DNA of 7,887 bases from JBFFSQ01 sp041572275 (GTDB lineage: Bacteria > Pseudomonadota > Gammaproteobacteria > SZUA-229). Positions 1-6,113 of the stretch are shown here, one piece after another. Within the stretch, counting starts at the first letter, position 1; each line of letters opens with the position of its first letter. The stretch covers positions 1-7,887 of the forward strand of contig JBFFSQ010000142.1 of the NCBI GenBank assembly GCA_041572275.1, read 5' to 3'. The notes below the pieces were generated by a model. It was given only the letters and a program-made list of their open reading frames with translations, was not told the origin of the DNA and did no database searches. Position numbers and translations under genes: made by a program.

Positions 1-72
1 GCTGCGCTGACCCTGATTGGTGTTCTGTTACACGGTCTGATTCGTATCATCATGCATAAGAGAGGAGGCTAA
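1..72 (+). CDS. C-terminal end of a membrane-anchored protein (5' part outside window)
   Basis: Only the last 23 codons are visible, open from base 1 and ending in TAA at 70-72. They encode one hydrophobic helix (ALTLIGVLLHGLIRIIM) followed by a short basic tail, HKRGG. This is the pattern of a C-terminal membrane anchor whose positive tail stays in the cytoplasm, which would put the body of the protein in the periplasm. The gene is followed directly by a cytochrome b whose ribosome binding site lies inside its last codons, so the two are co-transcribed and probably form one complex. By analogy with gene pairs of this kind, the missing part could be a periplasmic multiheme cytochrome c or another redox subunit. 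That is inference; no catalytic motif is visible here. Confidence 0.75.
   Translation, partial: AALTLIGVLLHGLIRIIMHKRGG
63..68 (+). promoter_or_regulatory. Strong Shine-Dalgarno site of the cytochrome b gene
   Basis: AGGAGG lies 8 bases before the ATG at 77 and overlaps the last codons of the preceding gene. It fixes the start of the cytochrome b and indicates that both genes are read from one message. Confidence 0.9.
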
Positions 73-76
73 TACC

Positions 77-673
77 ATGGCTGAAAGACTCTATATATTT
101 AAACGTTTCGAACGCTTCTGGCATTGGTCTCAGGCAGGTCTAATTTTATTCCTGCTAGTCAGTGGCTTTGAAGTACATGGTCTGTATAACCTGTTCGGCT
201 TTGAAAATGCCGTGGCTTATCACACGGTTGCGGCCTGGACTCTGGTTGGTCTGTGGATATTTGCCATCTTCTGGCATTTCACTACCGGGGAATGGAAACA
301 GTACATTCCAACCATGGAAAAAGTGGATGCCATGTTGAAATATTACCTCACTGGTATATTCACTGATGCGCCACATCCAGTTAAGACCACAACATTAACC
401 AAGCATAATCCTCTACAACGACTGGCTTATCTGTTCGTGTTAGTAGTGATTAGCCCGTTAATCTGGTTCACTGGTTGGTTCTACCTGTTCTACAATTCCT
501 GGGCTGACTGGGGTGTAAGCTGGCTGAACCTGGAGTATGTGTCATACTTCCATGTGGCGGGTGCCTACTTGATGCTGATCTTCGTAATAGCGCATGTCTA
601 CCTTGGAACTGCAGGTCATACACCGACTGCACATTTCAAGGCGATGGTGACTGGTTACGAAGAAGTGGATTAA
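77..673 (+). CDS. Di-heme cytochrome b (cytochrome b561 / PhsC-FdnI type membrane subunit)
   Basis: This is a 198-residue integral membrane protein with four predicted helices at about 18-35, 47-68, 114-138 and 155-177. It resembles the cytochrome b subunits of thiosulfate reductase, formate dehydrogenase-N and Ni-Fe hydrogenase, which carry two b hemes and connect the quinone pool to a periplasmic redox partner. The family signs are the N-terminal RFWHW motif with His16, His49 and His67 around helix 2, and His159 and His173 in helix 4. The 14-residue spacing of the last pair is as in FdnI. The C-terminal TAGHTPTAHFKAMVTGYEE block is typical of PhsC-like proteins. The start is set by a strong ribosome binding site. 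It ends an operon with the anchored protein upstream and is followed by an intrinsic terminator. The redox partner and substrate cannot be told from this subunit alone. Confidence 0.92.
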   Translation: MAERLYIFKRFERFWHWSQAGLILFLLVSGFEVHGLYNLFGFENAVAYHTVAAWTLVGLWIFAIFWHFTTGEWKQYIPTMEKVDAMLKYYLTGIFTDAPHPVKTTTLTKHNPLQRLAYLFVLVVISPLIWFTGWFYLFYNSWADWGVSWLNLEYVSYFHVAGAYLMLIFVIAHVYLGTAGHTPTAHFKAMVTGYEEVD

Positions 674-723
674 TGGATTGATAATAATAATAGGGATATA
701 ACCAACCACTAAGTAGAGATGTT

Positions 724-757
724 GGGAGCCCAGTGTAAACCGGGCTCCCTTTCTTGT
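724..757 (+). terminator. Rho-independent terminator after the cytochrome b gene
   Basis: A perfect 8-bp G+C-rich stem, GGGAGCCC at 724-731 and GGGCTCCC at 742-749, encloses a 10-base loop and is followed by the T-rich stretch TTTCTTGTTT. It lies 50 bases after the cytochrome b stop and separates that operon from the thioredoxin gene. Confidence 0.92.
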
Positions 758-784
758 TTATAGTCAGACGAAATAGTGTGTGTG

Positions 785-1630
785 ATGAAAAAGATTCTAG
801 TGTGTTTAATCCTGTATAGTTGGTCGTCGCTCAGCTGGGCGATTGATGCCACAGGTGTGCCCCATGTCGATAAGAAAGCGCGTGATGGTCTGGAATTTGA
901 TTATGCCTATGCACCACCACACAAGGCTTATGTAATTGCACCTGGAGGTGCCTGGTCCTGGCAGGCTGGCAAGTCCACCGTCGAAGAAGCGAAAAAAGCC
1001 AGTCTTGATCTGTGTGCTAAATATACCCAGCAGAAATGTATCGTCTATGCGGTCGATAATGATGTGGTATTTGAGCGCAGTGAATGGATCAAGTTGTGGG
1101 GGCCTTACAAGAAGCAAGCCGAGGCAAAACAGGCGCTCACTGGTATCACCATTGGTGATCGTTTTCCAAATGTGGAATTTACCGATCCTGCTGGTAAAAA
1201 GAAAACCTTATCTGACCTGAAAGGTAAGGTGGTGTTTCTACATTTCTGGGGCCAGTGGTGTCCGTCCTGCCGTCATGAGTTTTCTTCCATTATCGAGATG
1301 TATCGAATCCTGAAAGATACCGTCGGTGATGAAGTGGAATTTGTGGTATTGCAGTTACGTGAATCCATCGATGAGTCACGCAACTGGGCTAGGAGCAAAG
1401 GGCTGGGGGCATTGCCGTTGTCTGATTCAGGTGTGAAAGATTCTGAGGATAACTTTATTCGCATCAAAGGTGACAAACTGATGCGCGATCGTAATATTTC
1501 CAGAATTTTTCCGACCACCTATGTGCTCGATAAGCATGGCCTGGTGGTATTTTCCAATTATGGTTCAGTAGAAAACTGGACTGAGTATATTCCGTTCTTC
1601 CATGATGCAGTCGCTGAATCTGGAAAATAA
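785..1630 (+). CDS. Exported TlpA/ResA-like thioredoxin-fold protein with extra N-terminal domain
   Basis: The protein has 281 residues from the ATG at 785. A GTG three codons upstream (776) is possible, but the ATG gives a clean signal peptide, MKKILVCLILYSWSSLSWA, with cleavage after Ala19. No good ribosome binding site is seen for either start. Residues 121-281 form a TlpA/ResA-type domain: GDRFPNVEF opening, a WCPSC active site with Cys159 and Cys162, and the cis-proline motif FPTTYVLD with Pro243. Such proteins act in the periplasm as thiol-disulfide reductants, for example in cytochrome c maturation or disulfide repair. Residues 36-98 form a separate small domain with two cysteines, Cys77 and Cys85, and a pattern loosely like DUF4189 domains (YAYAPPHKAYV, GGAWSW, then an alanine-rich helix). 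The nearby cytochrome operon fits a redox-maturation role, but a terminator lies between them. The thioredoxin call is firm; the substrate is unknown. Confidence 0.88.
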   Translation: MKKILVCLILYSWSSLSWAIDATGVPHVDKKARDGLEFDYAYAPPHKAYVIAPGGAWSWQAGKSTVEEAKKASLDLCAKYTQQKCIVYAVDNDVVFERSEWIKLWGPYKKQAEAKQALTGITIGDRFPNVEFTDPAGKKKTLSDLKGKVVFLHFWGQWCPSCRHEFSSIIEMYRILKDTVGDEVEFVVLQLRESIDESRNWARSKGLGALPLSDSGVKDSEDNFIRIKGDKLMRDRNISRIFPTTYVLDKHGLVVFSNYGSVENWTEYIPFFHDAVAESGK

Positions 1631-1681
1631 TTAATAAACAACTAAACTGATTGCCAGGCATAATTTAATGTGCAGGCCATC

Positions 1682-2698
1682 ATGAAAAATCATTTCCTGT
1701 TAGTTTTAGTTGTTATCTGCTTTCAAGCCGTTGCGGCACCGCGAGAATATATTCGTGACCATGAGTATTATGCAACGGATTTCGATTCAAAATATATCAG
1801 CCGACAGAATGCTATCGATGGCATAAAACAAAGCCTGATCGAGGAATTGGGTACTTACGTCCAGTCAGTGGTGAATGTATCTGAAGATGAGTATGGCAAT
1901 CGTTATGCAAGCCAGGATGTGGTGACACTGGCAGCTGGCATCACCCGGATGCAGTTACTGGAAGAAGACTGGAACCGAATTCGATATTTTATCAAAGCCA
2001 AAATGGAAGCTGATCCTGATGATGTTTTGCAGCAGGTGGCTGCAATCAGAAAAAACTTTGAAGTTGAAGAGCAGCTAAGGGATTCCATTGAAGATTTAAA
2101 CGAGGCCAGGGAACAGATTAAACAGTTGCGTGAACAATTAGCTGAGGCAGAAAAGCAAGGAGGTAAAAATACGCAAGGCGTTGAGGGTTTAAGTGCGCAG
2201 TATGTGTCAGCCATTCAGCAGGCGGAATTTGAGCATGTTTATCAGACTGCTATGAAAGAATTACTGTTTAATGGTGACTTTAACAAGGCTTTTAAACTGA
2301 TGATGCAGCTGGCTAACGATGGTGTGCTAAAAGCGCAGAATCGAATTGGTTTTATGTATGAGCGCGGTTCCGGTGTTAGACAGGATTATTCGCAGGCTAT
2401 GAACTGGTACCTGAAAGCACTCGAAAAAAATTATCCAGCGGCTTATGGTCGTGTTGGTTTTTTATATGAGCGTGGTTTTGGTGTTGAGCAGAATTATTCA
2501 ACAGCGATTGATTATTACCGTCAGGGTGTTGAGCGTGGTGATCATCTTTCTGCTGCATTACTGGGCTGGTTGTATTTGCGTGGTGATGGAGTAGAGAAAG
2601 ACGAACAAAAGTCTTTTGAACTCACACAGTTGTCGATTGCGAAAAAACAGTTTGGATTCGGGTTGGCTCGCATGGGATATTTTATGAGCGCGGTATAG
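1682..2698 (+). CDS. Sel1-repeat exported protein, N-terminal part up to the frameshift
   Basis: The frame gives 338 residues from the ATG at 1682 (a GTG at 1670 is the alternative) to a premature TAG at 2696-2698. Residues 1-18 form a signal peptide ending QAVA, so the product should be periplasmic or lipid-free outer-envelope. Residues 40-110 look like a small alpha/beta domain of the kind found before exported repeat proteins (AIDGIKQSLIEELGTYVQS, then VVTLAAGITRMQLLEE); its family is not certain. Residues 125-160 are a charged heptad-type coiled coil rich in E, Q and R. From residue 217 on come Sel1 repeats, recognisable by LGxLYERGxGVxxDYxxA; units 1-3 are complete and unit 4 breaks off. 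The gene lies 51 bases after the thioredoxin stop with no terminator between, so the two may be co-transcribed. Sel1 arrays usually serve as scaffolds for protein contacts. Confidence 0.8.
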   Translation: MKNHFLLVLVVICFQAVAAPREYIRDHEYYATDFDSKYISRQNAIDGIKQSLIEELGTYVQSVVNVSEDEYGNRYASQDVVTLAAGITRMQLLEEDWNRIRYFIKAKMEADPDDVLQQVAAIRKNFEVEEQLRDSIEDLNEAREQIKQLREQLAEAEKQGGKNTQGVEGLSAQYVSAIQQAEFEHVYQTAMKELLFNGDFNKAFKLMMQLANDGVLKAQNRIGFMYERGSGVRQDYSQAMNWYLKALEKNYPAAYGRVGFLYERGFGVEQNYSTAIDYYRQGVERGDHLSAALLGWLYLRGDGVEKDEQKSFELTQLSIAKKQFGFGLARMGYFMSAV

Positions 2699-3087
2699 TC
2701 GTCAATCAGGATTTAGAGCGGGCCATTAGTTATTATGAAAAAGCGACAGCAAAAGGTAATCCATGGGGAATGGCTCGACTCGGATTTTTGTATCTTAAAG
2801 GTAAAGGCGTTGATGTTGACTATGCTAGAGCGGTAGAACTGGCGAGACGATCAGATCGTCGTGGTAGTGGCTACGGTATGAGTTTACTGGGCCAACTCTA
2901 TGAGCAAGGCGCAGGCGTTGACAGGGATCTTGAAAAGGCAAAACTGCAATACGAACGTGCGATTAAATATGGGAGTGCCCATGCCATGTTCAGACTTGGG
3001 CGTATGTATTTTAAAGGCGTTGGTGTGTCCCGTGACTGGGACAAGGCGGAGAGCTTGCTTAAAATGTCACGCAGTCACGAGAATCCC
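2330..3087 (+). repeat. Seven tandem Sel1 repeat units (protein-level)
   Basis: Units of 36 residues (108 bases) follow one another from KAQNRIGFMYERG to SRSHENP; unit 3 has one extra residue. Each shows G at position 7, Y near 10, G at 13 and 15 and an alanine near 23. Conservation is at the protein level only; the DNA copies are diverged, so this is an old array and not a recent DNA duplication. Confidence 0.85.
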
Positions 3088-3144
3088 TATGCCCAGAAGT
3101 TACTGGACAAAATCGAGCGTAAACGTAATCGAATGGGATACTAG
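2770..3144 (+). CDS. Sel1-repeat protein, C-terminal part after the frameshift
   Basis: The first ATG in this frame gives 124 residues, but the same frame is open and Sel1-like from base 2683. It therefore continues the preceding gene rather than forming an independent one. It encodes three full Sel1 units (5, 6 and 7; for example LGFLYLKGKGVDVDYARA and LGQLYEQGAGVDRDLEKA) and a basic C-terminal helix, KLLDKIERKRNRMGY. It has no signal peptide. The GGGGA right against the ATG is too close to serve as a ribosome binding site. If translated alone it would be a cytoplasmic fragment, probably without function. It ends 15 bases before the stop of the convergent exporter gene. Confidence 0.7.
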   Translation: MARLGFLYLKGKGVDVDYARAVELARRSDRRGSGYGMSLLGQLYEQGAGVDRDLEKAKLQYERAIKYGSAHAMFRLGRMYFKGVGVSRDWDKAESLLKMSRSHENPYAQKLLDKIERKRNRMGY

Positions 3145-3159
3145 ATTGATGCCTCAGAG

Positions 3160-5664
3160 TCAGGTGCTTGCTGATTGAGTAGGCATGGGTTTGAAAAGTG
3201 CAATCAATAATGGCAACAAGGTCAGGTTTGCCAGTAAGGCCATCAGCATGGCAAAGCCGGTCAACAGGCCAAAATAAATCATTGGCATAAAGTTAGACAG
3301 CGCGAGGATAGAAAAGCCAAGCGTAATTGTAATAGTGGTGTAATACATGGCGCGACCAATACTGGCATGACAGCGTTTGATGGTGGCCCAGTAATCATTA
3401 TCCTGTTTGAACTCTTCCTGAAAGCGGTGCACGTAATGGATGGTGTCATCGACGGCAATACCAATACAGATGGCGGCAATGGTAATGGTCATGATGTCCA
3501 GGGGAACACCTGTGAGACCCATCAGGCCGAGAACCATGGACGCTGCCAGCATGTTGGGCATGATTGCAAGAATGGCCAGCTTGTAGGAATGGAACAGGAT
3601 GGCAAACATCACAAGAATAGCGAAGAAGACTACGCCTATGGTGAGGATTTGTGAGCGGAACAGGCTCTGTAGCATGTTATTGTAGAGTACCAGCATGCCT
3701 GATAAATGTACCTGTTCCTGTTGCAGGCCAAAATGCGATGTTAGCTCAGTATTGATTTTTTCCAGTAGTGCCTGACGTTGCAGATTTTTATCAGATTCAA
3801 ATACTCGGATACTGAAGCGAATCTGGTTACCATCACTGGCCAGATATGGTTTGAACAATGCGTCGCGAACACTATCCGGTACCCGTTTATGGATGAGGGC
3901 GAGGAAGAAGTCGTCGAGGTCATCATTATCACGTAATTGTTCAAGCATGGTAACGGTGGTGTCGATAGAGAGTACCTTACCGGTTTCAGGCAGACTATCC
4001 AGATATTGATGAATCGCTTTGACGCTCTCCAGTTTGTCGTAATTAAACCAGTAACTACTGGTGATGCCAACTTCGTCATCTAATTCGAGTTCAAATTCTG
4101 CAGCAAAATCATTTTGTGGCTCAGCGGCTTTGGTGTCTGACTTAAAATAACTGGCGGGCGCATCGAGGATGACATCAAGCGGTGTCGTGCCGCCGAGCTG
4201 CTTGTCGATAAGTTCCATGCCGCGATAAATTTCAGTGTGTTCTTTATAGTAATCGATGAAACGATTTTCGACTGTCATCTGGCTGATACCAAATGCGCTC
4301 AGACCGATGAGGACACCAGCGATAGTCAGGGTGGTTCGTTTGTAACTTTGAATGAACTGGGCCAGAGCATGGGTAATTGCCCCGGTCATGTCGCGAAGTT
4401 TAGAGGGCGTGCCGGGTTTAAAGAAAAGCAGTGCCGCCGGGAAGAAAGTAAAAGTCAGGATAAACGCAATGGTGATGCCGAATACCATCATCCAGCCAAA
4501 ATCAATGACCGGGCGAATCCCACTGACCAGTAAGGAGCCAAACGCAACAATGGTAGTAATGGCAGTGTAAAAGGAAGGCAGAAATTTAGAACGAATGGTC
4601 TGTGTTATCAGCGTGTATTGATCATATTCCGGGTGTTTATGATGCAGTTCTCGATAGCGCACAATCAAATGTATGGTTAGTGACAGTGTGATAATCAACA
4701 TCAGGGAAATAAAGTTGGATGAAACTACGGTGACGCGCCAGTCGATCAAACCCAGTAGGCCGGTCATAAAGATACCTGAGAACAGGCAGGTTAGCATGGC
4801 CAGGAATACCCATCGCGGTTTACGAAAAGCAATGATCAATATCACGACAATAAACAGAATGACGCCCACCCCAAACGTTTGCAGGTCGCGTTGGATAAAG
4901 TCGAGGGAGTCAGCCGCAATCATGGGTACACCGCCAAGGTGAAGCGAGGCGTGCTGGCGGTGTTGATCCATGATGTCACGTACGTGCTGAATCAGTTTCT
5001 GTTCCTGATCGGTCAGTTCATGGGTTAGTTGTTTGAAACGTTTTGAAACATCGGCCAGTTGAGCCTGCTCTTGATTCGATAAAGATTCAGTTAGCTGTTT
5101 TTCACGGAGTTGATTTCGCTGTGATAACAGTTGCTGATAAGTTTCGTTGCGTTTCAGGTTTAATTGTAACGCTGTGGTTTTCGCATCTGGACTGATCAGC
5201 AGATTGTTATACAAGGGACTGGAGAGAAATTCACGACGCGCCAGTTGCTTGTCCATGTCGGGCGTTTCCAGTGTGCGAATTTCATCGCTTAATTCTGACA
5301 GGGATACCGGTGGACTCTGTGTTAGGGGAACATCGAGAATACTGTTGATAGAGTCAATGTGTGGCAGCTCACTAAGTTGATGTCTGAGCTGGCGCAGGTC
5401 TTCAAGTACAGGCTCAGAAAATAAATCATCCTGCGGGCTATAGGTGACTACGAGGAAGTCATCTGAGCCATAGCGAGCCTTGATTGATCGGTAATACTTG
5501 AGTGCGGCATCGTGCTCCAGGACCAGGGAGTCGGCTGAGGCATCGAGTTTAAAGTCTTTGGAGTAGAACGCAAAAAACAGACATAAAACTAAAGTGACAA
5601 GAACGGTATAAACAGGTTTTTTTAGACATGTAGTTTCGTAAAACTGTATCAGCCAGTTGCGCAT
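3160..5664 (-). CDS. RND-superfamily exporter (MMPL / COG1033 type)
   Basis: The protein has 834 residues with twelve predicted helices in the 1+5 / 1+5 layout of RND proteins. Helix 1 is at about 17-35, then come a large periplasmic loop (36-262) and helices 2-6 (264-415). Helix 7 at about 443-461 is followed by a second loop (462-668) and helices 8-12 (672-825). The family moves lipids or other hydrophobic compounds using the proton gradient. The proton-relay helix of the second half reads GIAVDDTIHYVHRFQEEF with Asp739 and Asp740; the matching place in the first half reads LSLTIHLIVRYREL and has no acidic pair. Residues 175-232 form a Gln/Glu-rich, probably coiled-coil insert in the first loop. 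At about 830 residues it is shorter than AcrB-type pumps, and no membrane-fusion or outer-membrane partner gene is in the window, which fits the single-gene MMPL type. The start has only a weak ribosome binding site. The substrate is unknown. Confidence 0.9.
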   Translation of the reverse strand: MRNWLIQFYETTCLKKPVYTVLVTLVLCLFFAFYSKDFKLDASADSLVLEHDAALKYYRSIKARYGSDDFLVVTYSPQDDLFSEPVLEDLRQLRHQLSELPHIDSINSILDVPLTQSPPVSLSELSDEIRTLETPDMDKQLARREFLSSPLYNNLLISPDAKTTALQLNLKRNETYQQLLSQRNQLREKQLTESLSNQEQAQLADVSKRFKQLTHELTDQEQKLIQHVRDIMDQHRQHASLHLGGVPMIAADSLDFIQRDLQTFGVGVILFIVVILIIAFRKPRWVFLAMLTCLFSGIFMTGLLGLIDWRVTVVSSNFISLMLIITLSLTIHLIVRYRELHHKHPEYDQYTLITQTIRSKFLPSFYTAITTIVAFGSLLVSGIRPVIDFGWMMVFGITIAFILTFTFFPAALLFFKPGTPSKLRDMTGAITHALAQFIQSYKRTTLTIAGVLIGLSAFGISQMTVENRFIDYYKEHTEIYRGMELIDKQLGGTTPLDVILDAPASYFKSDTKAAEPQNDFAAEFELELDDEVGITSSYWFNYDKLESVKAIHQYLDSLPETGKVLSIDTTVTMLEQLRDNDDLDDFFLALIHKRVPDSVRDALFKPYLASDGNQIRFSIRVFESDKNLQRQALLEKINTELTSHFGLQQEQVHLSGMLVLYNNMLQSLFRSQILTIGVVFFAILVMFAILFHSYKLAILAIMPNMLAASMVLGLMGLTGVPLDIMTITIAAICIGIAVDDTIHYVHRFQEEFKQDNDYWATIKRCHASIGRAMYYTTITITLGFSILALSNFMPMIYFGLLTGFAMLMALLANLTLLPLLIALFKPMPTQSAST

Positions 5665-5713
5665 AGAACACCGATAGTAATTGTAATTAGGTCAAAGAGA
5701 AACAAAGCTTGAG

Positions 5714-5742
5714 AGTGTATAGCCATAAGCCCTTGTTGTTAA
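5714..5742 (-). promoter_or_regulatory. Candidate sigma-70 promoter of the RND exporter gene
   Basis: On the minus strand TTAACA (5742-5737, 5 of 6 matches to TTGACA) is followed after exactly 17 bases by TACACT (5719-5714, 4 of 6 matches to TATAAT). Transcription would begin near 5707 and leave a leader of about 43 bases before the ATG at 5664. Spacing and position are good, but no experiment supports it. Confidence 0.45.
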
Positions 5743-5910
5743 GGTAAAAAATAGCCGTATACAGGTTGGTTGGAGTGATGATACAGGGTTGAATGAGATG
5801 TTTGTGAGTGGGATTTGTAGCTGACTCGACAGGTTGGCTAGCAGGGAAATAGTTATCCGAGGGGCTAGATTGGGGCACAAATGCTATCGAGTAGTGCAGA
5901 AAAAAGAAAA

Positions 5911-5927
5911 ATAGACAGGCTGTCGAT
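5911..5927. promoter_or_regulatory. 17-base dyad, possible operator
   Basis: ATAGACAGGCTGTCGAT has two 8-base arms around a central G, with seven of eight positions pairing (core GACAG-G-CTGTC). No T run follows, so it is not a terminator. Its place upstream of the desaturase, about 35 bases before the candidate -35 element at 5961, suits a binding site for a dimeric regulator. The regulator is unknown. Confidence 0.35.
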
Positions 5928-5960
5928 GTAAAAAGCTAACTGCAGAAAGCAACTAAGTTA

Positions 5961-5990
5961 TTGATATTAAGTGGTATTTTGACGTAATTT
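5961..5990 (+). promoter_or_regulatory. Weak promoter candidate for the desaturase operon
   Basis: TTGATA at 5961-5966 (5 of 6 matches to the -35 consensus) is followed after 18 bases by TAATTT at 5985-5990, which matches the -10 consensus at only three positions. It would give a leader of about 115 bases. It is the best pair seen between the dyad and the gene, but the -10 is poor. Confidence 0.2.
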
Positions 5991-6056
5991 ATGTAAGCTA
6001 CCGGCTATGGTCTGTAAATTGCTTTGAATACTGGCAGTGTTTGACGAAATGCATTG

Positions 6057-6100
6057 TGGGACGACCCAGAGTGCTTAGTTGGTTGTGCGGGACGGCCCGC
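6057..6100 (+). promoter_or_regulatory. Two small hairpins in the desaturase leader
   Basis: TGGG-ACGA-CCCA (6057-6068) and GCGGG-ACGG-CCCGC (6087-6100) are similar stem-loops with 4-base loops. The second ends 13 bases before the ATG at 6114. GGGAC occurs three times in about 50 bases (6058, 6089 and 6102), the last at the ribosome-binding position. The structure could hinder or modulate translation start. No known riboswitch pattern is recognised. Confidence 0.35.
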
Positions 6101-6113
6101 TGGGACTTGCCGT

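Larger units (their letters stand above)
1682..3144 (+). pseudogene. Whole Sel1-repeat gene, broken by a one-base deletion
   Basis: The two Sel1 fragments join into one 487-residue reading frame if one T is added to the TTTT run at 2680-2683. The codons then read GGA TAT TTT TAT GAG CGC GGT, giving GYFYERG. This matches GFLYERG in unit 2 and restores unit 4 to exactly 36 residues (FGLARMGYF to ATAKGNP). Coding character is intact on both sides and no further stop is present, so the change is recent, a sequencing error, or tolerated by slippage. It is listed as a pseudogene because the frame is broken as given; a base-call error in the T run is a real alternative. Confidence 0.7.
5665..6113. 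other. Divergent intergenic region between exporter and desaturase genes
   Basis: These 449 bases hold no convincing gene. Two overlapping minus-strand frames of about 60 codons (5687-5880) have no family signs and no start signals. The stretch contains the candidate exporter promoter, a 17-base dyad at 5911-5927, a weak promoter candidate for the desaturase and two small hairpins just before its start. The length suggests that both flanking genes are regulated here. Confidence 0.6.

Noticed and set aside
759..764. TATAGT as a -10 element for the thioredoxin gene
   Set aside because: It matches well, but no -35 element lies 16-18 bases upstream, and the position is inside the T-rich tail of the terminator.
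2680..2700. Programmed -1 frameshifting in the Sel1 gene
   Set aside because: TTTT allows slipping, but there is no standard X-XXY-YYZ heptamer in frame and no clear stimulating stem after it; a one-base deletion or base-call error is simpler.
3149..3186. ATGCCT / AGGCAT inverted repeat between the convergent Sel1 and exporter genes as a terminator
   Set aside because: The stem is only 6 bp with a 26-base loop and no T run, and it lies partly in the exporter coding sequence.
3367..4942. Plus-strand open frames opposite the exporter gene
   Set aside because: They lie antisense to a clear 834-residue RND protein and encode low-complexity, family-less peptides.
5687..5880. Two overlapping minus-strand frames of about 60 codons in the intergenic region
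   Set aside because: They overlap each other in different frames, have no ribosome binding site or domain signs, and cover the candidate exporter promoter.
6049..6078. Nine-codon leader peptide (ATG to TAG) before the desaturase
   Set aside because: It has no ribosome binding site and no run of regulatory codons; it is short enough to arise by chance.
6054..6113. Upstream TTG start adding 20 residues to the desaturase
   Set aside because: The added stretch is polar and cysteine-rich, unlike desaturase N-termini, and coincides with the leader hairpins; the ATG at 6114 is more natural.
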